Assembly: GCA_029974035.1 (NCBI GenBank)
Contig: JARKQG010000104.1
Coordinates: forward strand, 8,342-72,341
Direction: 5' to 3'
Length of the DNA: 64,000 bases
Source of the DNA: Eubacteriales bacterium
GTDB taxonomy: Bacteria > Bacillota_A > Clostridia > Christensenellales > Aristaeellaceae
Positions 17,470 to 25,495 of the stretch are shown here, one piece after another (within the stretch, counting starts at the first letter, position 1; each line of letters opens with the position of its first letter). A program made the translations under genes and the position numbers. The notes below the pieces were generated by a model, which was not told the origin of the DNA, searched no databases, and saw nothing but the letters and a program-made list of their open reading frames with translations.

Positions 17470-17656
17470 CCCGGTTGCGCCCCGCTCCGGGCACGCATTT
17501 TGTAAATTGAAGGAATTCCTTCTGTTAAAATTCATTTTATTTATTTTTCCCCGGGTTTCTGGCAGGAATCCGGGGGATTTTCATAGAATGATCTATGTCG
17601 CGCTGCATAATGCCGCGCGGGAAGATTCCAAACCATGGAAAGAAGGTTTGCATCCA

Positions 17657-18856
17657 ATGGCTCTGACGCTGTCCAGGCGCTGCCTGAACATTGCTCCGTC
17701 CGTCACGCTGGGGATCGATGCCCGCGCCAAGGCGCTGATCGCCGCGGGGGAGGACGTGATCGGCCTCGCCGCCGGCGAGCCCGACTTTGACACCCCTGCC
17801 TACATCCGCGAGGCGGCCAAGTACGCCCTGGACCACGGCATGACGCGCTACACCCCGGTGCCGGGCACGCTGCGGCTGCGCGAGGCCATCGCCAAGAAAC
17901 TGAAAAAGGACAACGGCCTGGAATACGGCCCTTCGGAGATCATCGTGACAAACGGCGCCAAGCACGCGCTCTTCGGCGCGCTGGCGGCGATTGTCAACCC
18001 CGGGGACGAGGTGCTTCTGCCCACCCCGGCCTGGGTCAGCTATCCCGAGATGATCCGCATGAACGACGGTGTGGTGGTGCCGGTGCCGGGGCGCGAGGAG
18101 GACGGCTTTCTCGTCGGCGCCGATGCGATCGCCCCCCTCGTGACCGGGCGCACCAAGGCGCTGATCCTGAATTCCCCCAACAACCCCAACGGCTCGGTGT
18201 GGCCCCGGGAAATGCTGGAGGGCATCGCGCGGCTCGCCGTGGAAAAGGGGTTTTACGTGATCTCCGACGAGATCTACGAAAAGCTGATCTACGAGGGCGG
18301 GCACGTGTCCATCGCGTCGCTGTCGCCGGAGATCAAGGCCCAGACCATCGTGGTCAACGGCCACTCCAAGGCCTACGCCATGACGGGCTGGCGCGTGGGT
18401 TACGCCGCCGGGCCCCAGGCCGTCATCAAGGCCATGAGCGCCCACCAGAGCCACGCCACCTCCAACGCCTGCTCCATTACCCAGTACGCGGCGGCGGCGG
18501 CGCTGGAATCGGACGGGGAGGACATCGCCGCCATGGCGGCGGAGTTTGACGCCCGCAGGCTTCTGATGCACCAGCTCATCGGCGAAATCGACGGCCTTTC
18601 GGCGCTTCTGCCCAAGGGCGCGTTCTACACGATGGTGAACGTATCCGGCGCCTTCGGAAAGGCGCTGCCGGGCGGAGCGCCCATTGAGAACGCGGACGAC
18701 TTTGCCGCCCGGCTGCTGGACGAGGTCAAGGTGGCCGTGGTGCCGGGCACCGCCTTTGGCGCGCCCGCCCACGTGCGGCTGAGCTACGCCACCTCCCGGG
18801 AGAAGATCCGGGAGGGCATGGCGCGCATCGCGGCCTTTATGGCGCGGCTGAAGTAG
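17657..18856 (+). CDS. Aspartate-type aminotransferase (class I)
   Basis: The 399-aa enzyme has GLAAGEPDFDTP, LNSPNNPNG (PLP/substrate contact), ISDEIYEKLIY and the Schiff-base motif VNGHSKAYAMTGWRVGY, close to the aspartate aminotransferase Ib group. ATG 17657 gives a normal family N-terminus (ALTLSRRCLNIAPSVTLGIDA); the frame runs open 150 bases upstream, but that part is AT-rich leader. AGAAGG is 10 bases ahead. A good terminator follows. Confidence 0.9.
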   Translation: MALTLSRRCLNIAPSVTLGIDARAKALIAAGEDVIGLAAGEPDFDTPAYIREAAKYALDHGMTRYTPVPGTLRLREAIAKKLKKDNGLEYGPSEIIVTNGAKHALFGALAAIVNPGDEVLLPTPAWVSYPEMIRMNDGVVVPVPGREEDGFLVGADAIAPLVTGRTKALILNSPNNPNGSVWPREMLEGIARLAVEKGFYVISDEIYEKLIYEGGHVSIASLSPEIKAQTIVVNGHSKAYAMTGWRVGYAAGPQAVIKAMSAHQSHATSNACSITQYAAAAALESDGEDIAAMAAEFDARRLLMHQLIGEIDGLSALLPKGAFYTMVNVSGAFGKALPGGAPIENADDFAARLLDEVKVAVVPGTAFGAPAHVRLSYATSREKIREGMARIAAFMARLK

Positions 18857-18875
18857 CGCGCGCCATTTGGCCCGA

Positions 18876-18900
18876 CCCCCGGCCTGTGCCGGGGGTTTTT
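18876..18900 (+). terminator. Rho-independent terminator after the aminotransferase
   Basis: CCCCCGGC-CTGT-GCCGGGGG forms an 8-bp stem followed directly by five T. Confidence 0.9.
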
Positions 18901-19001
18901 GCGCAAAGGCCGCGCCTTCGGTTCCGGGACGGGGGCGGGCTCCGGGTGGGCGCCGGCGAAGACGGATGGGCGCTTAAAACGCGGGTTTTGGACGGAACCT
19001 A

Positions 19002-19031
19002 TTGGCGGGCGCGCCCATGAAATGGTATTAT
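19002..19031 (+). promoter_or_regulatory. Promoter of the SPFH gene
   Basis: TTGGCG (19002-19007), 18-bp spacer, TATTAT (19026-19031). Confidence 0.55.
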
Positions 19032-19062
19032 AGAAGGCGTACAAGACAAGGAGGTTCCGTTC

Positions 19063-20022
19063 ATGAGCCAGTTTCAGGGAAATGTATCCGGAATGCCGCG
19101 CCGCGGCCCCCGGCTGACGGTGGTGCTGATCGCGGTGGCGGTGGTGGTGCTGATCGTCATCGTCGCGGCCCTGGCGCCCTACACCGTGGTGCCCACCGGC
19201 CACACCGGCGTGGTGACCACCTTCGGCCGCGTGGAGAACTACACGCTGACGGAGGGCTTCCACCTGAAAAACCCGGTGCAGCAGGTGGTGCTGATCGACA
19301 ACCGCGCCCAGAAGGCCACCGTGTCCATGCAGGCGTTTTCCAGCGACATCCAGCAGGTGGACCTGGTGTGCTCGGTCAACTACCAGGTGGACCGGGACAC
19401 CGCCCAGAACCTGTACCGCAACGTGGGCGTGGATTATTATGAAAAGATCATGCTGCCCCGCATCCAGGAAAACGTGAAGGCCGTGTTCACCAAGTACACC
19501 GCCGAAAACCTGGTAGGCGCCCGGTCCACGCTGTCGGCCCAGGTCAAGGAGCTGCTGGCCCCGCTGATGAAGGCCAACGGCATCGAGATCATCGCCGTGT
19601 CCATTGAGGACATTGACTTCACCGACGCCTTCACCGATGCCGTCGAGGCCAAGCAGGTGGCCGAGCAGACCAAGCTCCGGGTGGAAACCGAGCAGTCCCA
19701 GCAAGTGAGCGTGGAAAAGGCCACCGCCGAGCGGCGCATCATCGCCGCCAACGCCGAGGCCCAGGAGCGCGCGATCTTCGCCGAGGCGGACGCCCAGGTG
19801 GCGCGCGTCCAGGCCGACGCCGCCCGCTACGCCGGCGAGCAGGAGGCCGCCAAGAACCAGGCCCTGGCCCAGTCGCTGACGGACGAGTTTATCCAATACC
19901 TGAAGGTCACCCGCTGGGATGGAAGCGTGCCCCAGGTGCAGCTGTCCGGCGGCGAGGCGTACCCGGTGATCAACCTCGCGCCCACGGCCGCGCCCGAAGT
20001 GACGCCTTCGCCCGCGCCGTAG
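19063..20022 (+). CDS. SPFH/band 7 domain membrane protein (prohibitin/HflC-like)
   Basis: The 319-aa protein has one N-terminal membrane helix (about residues 20-42), an SPFH domain (VVPTGHTGVVTTFGRVENYTLTEGFH...) and a long charged, alanine/glutamate-rich coiled coil (about 200-270), ending in a proline-rich tail. SPFH proteins form membrane-bound oligomeric cages that organise membrane proteins or proteases. AGGAGG precedes the ATG. No partner protease gene is nearby, so the client is unknown. It converges with the small DUF6132 gene only 2 bases away. Confidence 0.9.
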   Translation: MSQFQGNVSGMPRRGPRLTVVLIAVAVVVLIVIVAALAPYTVVPTGHTGVVTTFGRVENYTLTEGFHLKNPVQQVVLIDNRAQKATVSMQAFSSDIQQVDLVCSVNYQVDRDTAQNLYRNVGVDYYEKIMLPRIQENVKAVFTKYTAENLVGARSTLSAQVKELLAPLMKANGIEIIAVSIEDIDFTDAFTDAVEAKQVAEQTKLRVETEQSQQVSVEKATAERRIIAANAEAQERAIFAEADAQVARVQADAARYAGEQEAAKNQALAQSLTDEFIQYLKVTRWDGSVPQVQLSGGEAYPVINLAPTAAPEVTPSPAP

Positions 20023-20024
20023 GC

Positions 20025-20192
20025 CTACAGCCCGCCGGGGATGGTGGCGCCCAGGAGCGCGCCGATGATCACCGACACGTAAGGATTGGATGTGATGGGG
20101 CAGGCGCCCGTGGAGCAGCCGATGAATTTATAGGCCGCGAAACCGATGGCGCCGCCCACCACCGCGCCGATGATCCGGTAAACCAAGAGCAT
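20025..20192 (-). CDS. DUF6132 small membrane protein
   Basis: A 55-aa gene is readable on the minus strand. It starts MLLVYRIIGAVVGGAIGF, carries the family signature GCSTGACPITSNP, and ends ALLGATIPGGL. There are two short hydrophobic segments around the cysteine motif. GGGAGG lies 8 bases before the ATG, which supports it as a real gene despite its size. Members of this family often occur near rhodanese or sulfur genes, but none is here. Function unknown. Confidence 0.85.
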   Translation of the reverse strand: MLLVYRIIGAVVGGAIGFAAYKFIGCSTGACPITSNPYVSVIIGALLGATIPGGL

Positions 20193-20273
20193 AACAAAAA
20201 CCTCCCGTCGCGTACTGACTGCGATTATACGTCAGGCGCGGCGGGTTTTCTGTGACCGCGCCACCAAAAACCG

Positions 20274-20302
20274 TTGACAGGAGGCCGCGCGCCCCTTACA
20301 AT
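20274..20302 (+). promoter_or_regulatory. Consensus promoter of the short-RNA/mutS2-like locus
   Basis: Perfect TTGACA (20274-20279), 17-bp spacer, TACAAT (20297-20302). The expected start is near 20308, about 220 bases before the MutS2-like start codon. Confidence 0.85.
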
Positions 20303-20329
20303 GGAGGCGGATCTGAAATCAGGGGGGCA

Positions 20330-20377
20330 ATGGATGTCGGTCAGCTGCTAGGCGAATTGGTGCGCCAGTGCCTGTGA
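20330..20377 (+). CDS. Possible 15-aa leader peptide
   Basis: ATG after a G-rich ribosome site (AGGGGGGCA) opens MDVGQLLGELVRQCL and a TGA stop. The stop codon lies inside the hairpin at 20370-20387, so a ribosome ending here would melt it. This is the usual geometry of leader-peptide attenuation, but translation is not shown, and an overlapping 5-codon frame starts at 20334. Confidence 0.35.
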   Translation: MDVGQLLGELVRQCL

Positions 20378-20446
20378 ACCCACAGGCGGTGTTGTCGTAC
20401 CCGCGCCGGCGGCCGCCGCACATTGCGCCCGGAACAGGGCGTCTTG

Positions 20447-20474
20447 GGTTGCGCGCGTCGCAGCCTGTTTTTTT
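20447..20474 (+). terminator. Intrinsic terminator upstream of the MutS2-like gene
   Basis: GGTTGCG-CGCGT-CGCAGCC, a 7-bp stem with one G-T pair, is followed by TG and seven T. It ends 53 bases before the start codon. Confidence 0.75.
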
Positions 20475-20527
20475 GTCCGCCGGCGCGGGGAATCGTCCGT
20501 TTCGACCCATGAAAGGGATGTGAACCC

Positions 20528-22471
20528 ATGTTTGAACGGGAATACCTGGAACTCATCGAATACCCCCATGTGACGGCCATGCTGGCCGGATACGCCCGGA
20601 CCGCCGCCGCCCGGGCGCGGGCGGAGCGCCTGACGCCCATGACGGACGCCGCGGCGGTGGAGCGCGCCCAGAAGGTGACGGCCTCCGCCCGCCGCGTGTA
20701 CGAGGCGATGGGCGAGCCGCCCGTCCATTCGCTTGCGGGGCTGGACGCCCTTCACGATAAGCTGCGGCTGGGGGAGATCCTCTCCGCGCGGGAACTGATC
20801 GCGCTGGGCGAATTTCTGAACCATTGCCGGCTTATGAAAAACTATTTGACCCGGGCGCTCACCATCGACGAAACCGCGCCCGCGCTGGGCATGAGCGTCG
20901 AGCCGCTGGACGAGCTGCGCGGGGAGATCGAGCGGTGCTTTTGCGGCGAGCGGCTGGACGACCGGGCCAGCCCGGCGCTTCGCGACATCCGGTCGGCCAT
21001 TGAAAGGGCCGCGTCCCGCATCAAGGATCGGCTCGCCGCCATGATGCGCGCAAACCCGGAGCGGTTTCAGGAGAGTTTTTACGGCGTGCGCGGCGGGCGC
21101 TACGTGCTGCCGGTGAAGCGCGAATGCGCCAATCTGGTGCGCGGCGCCCGGCTGGACACCTCTGGAAGCGGGCAGACCGTGTTCATTGAGCCGGAGGCCG
21201 CGGCAGCGCTCCGCGGCGAAATGGAGGCCCTCGAAATCGACGAGGACAACGAGGAACTGCGCCTGATGGCGGCGCTGACAGACGCCGCCGCCGCTCGGCG
21301 CCACGCCATCGAAATCAACCGCGAGAGCATGGAAAAGGTGGACTATGCCTTCGCCTGCGGCCGCCTGGCCGCCGCCATGGGCTGCGGCCGGGTGCGGGTT
21401 TCAAAGGGCTTTGAGCTGCGGCTCACCGACGCGCGCCACCCGCTGATGGGGCCGGAGGCGGTGCCCATGAGCCTCGCGCTGGGCGGCCGGACCCGCGCGC
21501 TGGTGATCACCGGGCCCAATACTGGCGGAAAGACCGTCGCCATCAAGACGGCGGGCCTGATCTCCGCCATGGCCCTCTCCGGGCTGCAGGTGCCGGCGGC
21601 GGAGGCCTCGGTGCCGCTCTTTTCCGGCATCTACTGCGACATCGGCGACGGGCAGAGCGTCAGCCAGAATCTTTCCACCTTCTCCGCCCACATGACGCGG
21701 GTGGTGCGCATTTTGCGCGCCGCGGGGCCCCGGTCGCTGGTGCTTTTGGACGAGGTGGGCAGCGGCACCGACCCTCAGGAGGGCATGGGCCTGGCGGTGG
21801 CGATCCTCGCGGAGCTGGGCCGGACGAAGTGCCTGGTGATGGCCACCTCCCACTACGCGGAAATCAAGCGCTTTGCCGGACGCACCGAGGGCTTTATGAA
21901 CGCCCGGATGACCTTTGACCGCGCGAACCTCGCGCCCACCTACCGTCTGGAGATGGGCGAGGCGGGCGAGAGCTGCGCGCTGGACATCGCCCGCGGCCTG
22001 GGTATGCCGGAGGCGCTGCTGGCGGAAGCCCGCGCCGCCGCCTACCCCGGCGGTCTCCGCCCCGATGGCCCGGCCGCGCCCGCCGCCCCGGAACCCACCC
22101 CGGCCCGCCGCCCGGAGGAGCCGGAACAGTTGGCGGAGCCGGATCACCCGGCGGCGGAGAAGGCCGGGCCCGCCTACGCGCCGGGGGACCGGGTGCGGGT
22201 GCCCTTCATGAACTGCCTGGCCACCGTGGTGCTGCCGCCCAACGCCCGGGGAGAGATCCTCCTGCGCGTCCGCGGCAAGAACCTCTCCGTCGCCGCCCGG
22301 CGCGTCAGGCCCTTTCTGGGGAAGGAGGCGCTCTATCCCGGCGAGGACTACGATCTGGACATCGTGCTGGACAGCTGGGAAAACCGCAAAAAGCGCAGGC
22401 AGGTGGCCAAGGGGCACACCGGCGTCAGCGCCCCCGTCCGGCCGGGCGAGGAGGGAAAAACCCCCGGCTGA
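20528..22471 (+). CDS. MutS2-like ATPase lacking the Smr domain
   Basis: The 647-aa protein has the MutS2 core: N-terminal domain starting LELIEYPHVTAMLAGYARTAAAR, clamp/lever helices, then the ABC-type ATPase with Walker A TGPNTGGKTVAIKT, a Q-loop-like SQNLSTFSAHM, Walker B LVLLDEVGSGTDPQEG and ATSHYAEIK. Instead of the long coiled coil and C-terminal Smr nuclease of ~780-aa MutS2, it has a proline-rich linker and a small beta domain (about 555-600). MutS2 proteins act in recombination control and in rescue of collided ribosomes; the shorter group is uncharacterised. The Smr-less form is probably natural, since the frame and ending are clean. Confidence 0.85.
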   Translation: MFEREYLELIEYPHVTAMLAGYARTAAARARAERLTPMTDAAAVERAQKVTASARRVYEAMGEPPVHSLAGLDALHDKLRLGEILSARELIALGEFLNHCRLMKNYLTRALTIDETAPALGMSVEPLDELRGEIERCFCGERLDDRASPALRDIRSAIERAASRIKDRLAAMMRANPERFQESFYGVRGGRYVLPVKRECANLVRGARLDTSGSGQTVFIEPEAAAALRGEMEALEIDEDNEELRLMAALTDAAAARRHAIEINRESMEKVDYAFACGRLAAAMGCGRVRVSKGFELRLTDARHPLMGPEAVPMSLALGGRTRALVITGPNTGGKTVAIKTAGLISAMALSGLQVPAAEASVPLFSGIYCDIGDGQSVSQNLSTFSAHMTRVVRILRAAGPRSLVLLDEVGSGTDPQEGMGLAVAILAELGRTKCLVMATSHYAEIKRFAGRTEGFMNARMTFDRANLAPTYRLEMGEAGESCALDIARGLGMPEALLAEARAAAYPGGLRPDGPAAPAAPEPTPARRPEEPEQLAEPDHPAAEKAGPAYAPGDRVRVPFMNCLATVVLPPNARGEILLRVRGKNLSVAARRVRPFLGKEALYPGEDYDLDIVLDSWENRKKRRQVAKGHTGVSAPVRPGEEGKTPG

Positions 22472-22581
22472 CCGCCGGCGGCCGCGCCCGGGATTTCGCA
22501 ATTTTTAAACGAAACGCGCCGGCGCGCGAAACGCCGGCGCGGTATACTTTCAGAGCGAATACATGTTTTGGAGCGATGCGC

Positions 22582-24141
22582 ATGAACAGGCTCGACGCCA
22601 ACCACTACCGGGAGGCGCTGGAGTACCCGGCCCGGAAGCTTTCGGTGGTATTCAAAAGCGTGCTGGTGGGCGCGGGGGCCGGGGCGGTGGCCAGCTTTTA
22701 CCGGCTGGTGCTGGGCGGCGCGGAGGCGTGGAGCTTTGCCGCCTACCGCTTTTTCGGGGCGCACCCGGCGCTGATCCCGGTGATGTTTGCCGCGCTGGCG
22801 GCGCTGGGCTACGCCGTGGGCGCGCTGGCCAAGCGGTTTCCGATGACCCGGGGCAGCGGTATCCCGCAGATCAAGGGCGAATTGACGGGCCGCTTTGACG
22901 TGCCCTGGTTCAGCACCCTCGTCGCCAAGTTCGCGTTGGGCGCGGCGTCCATCCTGGCGGGGCTGTCGCTGGGGCGCGAGGGCCCGTCCATCCAGCTGGG
23001 CGCGGCGGCGGCCAAGGGCATCGGCCAGGAGTGGGCCTCCTCCCGGGCGGAGCGCCGCGTGCTGATCGCCGGCGGCGCCAGCGCGGGTCTCGCCGCGGCG
23101 TTCAACGCGCCGCTGGCGGGCGCGATGTTTGCGCTGGAGGAGATCTACAAATATCTGTCCCCCACGCTGCTCGTCGTGATTGTGGTCAGCGCCATGACGG
23201 GGGACTTCGTGTCCAAGCTGGCCTTTGGCCTTTCGCCGGTGTTTTCGTTTCAGACCAGCGGCGAGATCCCACTGTCGCTGTACTGGCTGCTGATCCTGAT
23301 GGGCGTGGGGCTGGGGGTCATGGGCGCGGCGTACAACTGGACGCTCATCAGGACCCAGAAGCTCTACGCGGCCGTGAGGCGCCTGCCCGAGGCCGCGCGG
23401 CCGGTGGTGCCGTTTGTGCTGGCGGGGGTGCTGGGGCTCGTCTTCCCGGCGGCGCTGGGCGGCGGCCACAGCATGCTGGAATATTTGAACGCCTCCACCG
23501 CGGCGGGGACGCTGCTTCTGATGTTTCTCGTCAAGTTCCTGTTTTCGATGATCAGCTTCGGTTCCGGCGCGCCGGGGGGCATCTTCTTTCCACTTTTGAT
23601 CCTGGGCGGCGCGCTGGGGGCGGTATCGGCGAAATGGGCGGGGGCGCTGATCCCGCCGGAGCTGTTTGACAGCTTCATCGTGGTGGCCATGGCGGGGTAC
23701 TTTGCGGCCATCGTGCGCGCGCCGGTGACGGGCACCATCCTGCTTTTGGAGATGACCGGCTCCTTTGACTGCCTGCTGCCGCTGATCGTGGTGTCCTTCG
23801 CGGCGTACCTGACGGCGGACCTGATCAAAAGCAAGCCCATCTACGATTCGCTGCTGGACGGCATGCTGGAGGGCGGCTGCGGCGAGGACTGCGGCCCCGC
23901 CCGCAAAATCGTGGTGGAGCAGATCGTGCAGCACGATTCCCAGGCTGACGGCCGCGCCGTCCGGGACCTGGGGCTGCCCCGGGCGTGCCTGCTGATCGCC
24001 ATCCGCCGCGAGGACGCGGAGCTGATCCCCTCCGGAGACACCGTGCTCCGGGCGGGCGACTACCTGACGCTGATCGTCAACGAGCGGGACGAGGGCGCGA
24101 ACCGCGCGGCGCTGGAGCAGTTGACGGGCGAGCCCGGCTGA
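22582..24141 (+). CDS. ClC-family chloride channel/antiporter with C-terminal RCK_C domain
   Basis: The 519-aa protein has the ClC signatures GSGIPQIKG, GREGPSIQLG (with the gating glutamate) and GAPGGIFFP, across many membrane helices. The last 75 residues (VVEQIVQHDSQADGRAVRDLGLP...AGDYLTLIV) form a TrkA-C/RCK_C regulatory domain. ATG 22582 is preferred to ATG 22576 because GGAG at 22570-22573 is 8 bases upstream. A TATACT -10 box lies at 22543. Whether it is a channel or a Cl-/H+ or fluoride antiporter is not decidable here. Confidence 0.92.
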   Translation: MNRLDANHYREALEYPARKLSVVFKSVLVGAGAGAVASFYRLVLGGAEAWSFAAYRFFGAHPALIPVMFAALAALGYAVGALAKRFPMTRGSGIPQIKGELTGRFDVPWFSTLVAKFALGAASILAGLSLGREGPSIQLGAAAAKGIGQEWASSRAERRVLIAGGASAGLAAAFNAPLAGAMFALEEIYKYLSPTLLVVIVVSAMTGDFVSKLAFGLSPVFSFQTSGEIPLSLYWLLILMGVGLGVMGAAYNWTLIRTQKLYAAVRRLPEAARPVVPFVLAGVLGLVFPAALGGGHSMLEYLNASTAAGTLLLMFLVKFLFSMISFGSGAPGGIFFPLLILGGALGAVSAKWAGALIPPELFDSFIVVAMAGYFAAIVRAPVTGTILLLEMTGSFDCLLPLIVVSFAAYLTADLIKSKPIYDSLLDGMLEGGCGEDCGPARKIVVEQIVQHDSQADGRAVRDLGLPRACLLIAIRREDAELIPSGDTVLRAGDYLTLIVNERDEGANRAALEQLTGEPG

Positions 24142-24146
24142 GCCGG

Positions 24147-24175
24147 TTGCTTTTCGGCCGCGCATCCGGTACAAT
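24147..24175 (+). promoter_or_regulatory. Promoter of the HAD-thymidylate kinase gene
   Basis: TTGCTT (24147-24152), 17-bp spacer, TACAAT (24170-24175). Confidence 0.7.
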
Positions 24176-24202
24176 AAGGCGAATACACCAAAGGAGCCGA
24201 GC

Positions 24203-25462
24203 ATGAAGCTTCCATACGATGTGGTTTTGTTCGACCTGGACGGCACGATGACCCAGTCCCATCCCGGCATTGTGGATGCCGCCCGCCACGCGCTGACCAG
24301 CCTGGGGGTGGACTGCGCCGGGCAGGATCTCATCTGGTTCGCGGGCCCGCCGCTGTATGAATCCTTCCGCGCGCTGGGGCTGAGCGAGGAGGAAACCCGC
24401 GAGGCCATCCGCCTCTTCCGCGGCCGGTACGAGGTGGAGGGCTGGAACAACGCCCGCGTCTTTCCCGGCATCCCGACGCTCTTGCGAAGCCTCCGGGCGC
24501 ACGGCGCGTTTCTCGGGGTGGTGACGGCCAAGCCCACCGTGCAGGCCGAGCACGTGCTGAGGGAATTCGGGCTGCTGCCGCTTTTTGACCGGGTGACCTC
24601 CACCAACGCCTCCGACGACCACTGCGACAAGGCGGAGCTGATCCGCCGCGCGCTGCCCGCCGCATACCGCCGCGCCGCCATGGTGGGCGACCGCAAATTC
24701 GACATGGAGGGCGCCGTGGGCGCCGGCGTGGACGGCATCGGCGCGCTCTACGGCTACGGCAGCCGGGAAGAATTGGAAAAAAGCGGCGCGTGCTGGATCG
24801 CCGAGAGCGTTCCGGCGCTTCAGGAATACCTCCTGGGCGGGCTTTCCCCGGCGCGGGGGCGGTTCATCACCATGGAGGGCCCGGACGGCTGCGGGAAATC
24901 CACCCAGATGAAGCATCTGGCCGAGCACCTGCGGCGCATGGGCCACCGGCTGACCGTCACCCGGGAGCCGGGCGGCTGCCCGATTTCCGAGCGCATCCGC
25001 AGCCTGGTGCTGGACGCGAAGGAAGACAAGATGTGCGACCTCACCGAGGCGCTGCTCTTTGCCGCGGCCCGGGCGCAGCACGCGGAGGAAGTCATCCGGC
25101 CCGCCCTTGAGCGGGGCGATACGGTGCTTTGCGACCGGTTTCTCGATTCCTCCCTCGTCTACCAGGGCGCGGCCCGGGGACTGGGGATGGAACTGGTGGC
25201 CGCCCTCAACGAAAAGGCCGTGGAGGGCCTCGCGCCCGACCGCACCATCCTGATGATGCTGGACCCCATCGAGGCCATCCGCCGCCGCCGCGCGGAAAAC
25301 GCGCCCGACCGGCTGGAGGGCGACGACGACTTTGCCCGGCGCGTCTACGAGGGCTACCTGCGCCTGGCGCGGGAAAACCCGGACCGCGTGCGCCTGGTGG
25401 ACGCCAGCGGCGACGTGGAACAGATCTTTGCGAAAATTCGTCAGAACGTAGCAGAGTTTTAG
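24203..25462 (+). CDS. tmk: Fusion of HAD phosphatase and thymidylate kinase
   Basis: One continuous 419-aa frame joins two enzymes. Residues 1-210 are a HAD hydrolase: DLDGTMTQSHPG (nucleophile Asp), VVTAKPTVQAEH, and MVGDRKFDMEGA, close to phosphoglycolate/pyrophosphatase types. Residues 218-419 are thymidylate kinase: FITMEGPDGCGKSTQMKHL (P-loop), TREPGGCPISERIR, DRFLDSSLVYQG and a lid segment. Thymidylate kinase makes dTDP from dTMP and is essential, so this must be the working copy unless another lies elsewhere. No internal ribosome site or stop separates the parts. Confidence 0.9.
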   Translation: MKLPYDVVLFDLDGTMTQSHPGIVDAARHALTSLGVDCAGQDLIWFAGPPLYESFRALGLSEEETREAIRLFRGRYEVEGWNNARVFPGIPTLLRSLRAHGAFLGVVTAKPTVQAEHVLREFGLLPLFDRVTSTNASDDHCDKAELIRRALPAAYRRAAMVGDRKFDMEGAVGAGVDGIGALYGYGSREELEKSGACWIAESVPALQEYLLGGLSPARGRFITMEGPDGCGKSTQMKHLAEHLRRMGHRLTVTREPGGCPISERIRSLVLDAKEDKMCDLTEALLFAAARAQHAEEVIRPALERGDTVLCDRFLDSSLVYQGAARGLGMELVAALNEKAVEGLAPDRTILMMLDPIEAIRRRRAENAPDRLEGDDDFARRVYEGYLRLARENPDRVRLVDASGDVEQIFAKIRQNVAEF

Positions 25463-25495
25463 CGCCGCCTCCGGGCGGCCCTTGGAGGGATCCTG

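Larger units (their letters stand above)
20308..20474 (+). ncRNA. Short transcript: attenuator leader or independent small RNA
   Basis: A near-consensus promoter and an intrinsic terminator (20447-20474) delimit about 167 bases. Inside are a 7-bp hairpin GCCTGTG-AACC-CACAGGC (20370-20387), a stem GCGCCC-GGAACA-GGGCGT (around 20425-20442), and a 15-codon reading frame. It could be a ribosome-controlled attenuator for the downstream ATPase, or a free small RNA. I saw no match to SRP RNA, tmRNA or T-box cores; 6S RNA cannot be ruled out by eye. Confidence 0.5.

Noticed and set aside
14233..17535. 1100-codon open frame on the minus strand opposite glnS and the MATE gene
   Set aside because: GC-rich DNA gives long antisense frames; composition is Arg/His/Gly/Ala-rich with no domain, and the plus strand holds two clear genes.
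20308..20474. SRP RNA, tmRNA or T-box at this locus
   Set aside because: None of their conserved cores (for example GGAAGCAGC of SRP RNA or AGGGTGGNACCGCG of T-boxes) is present.
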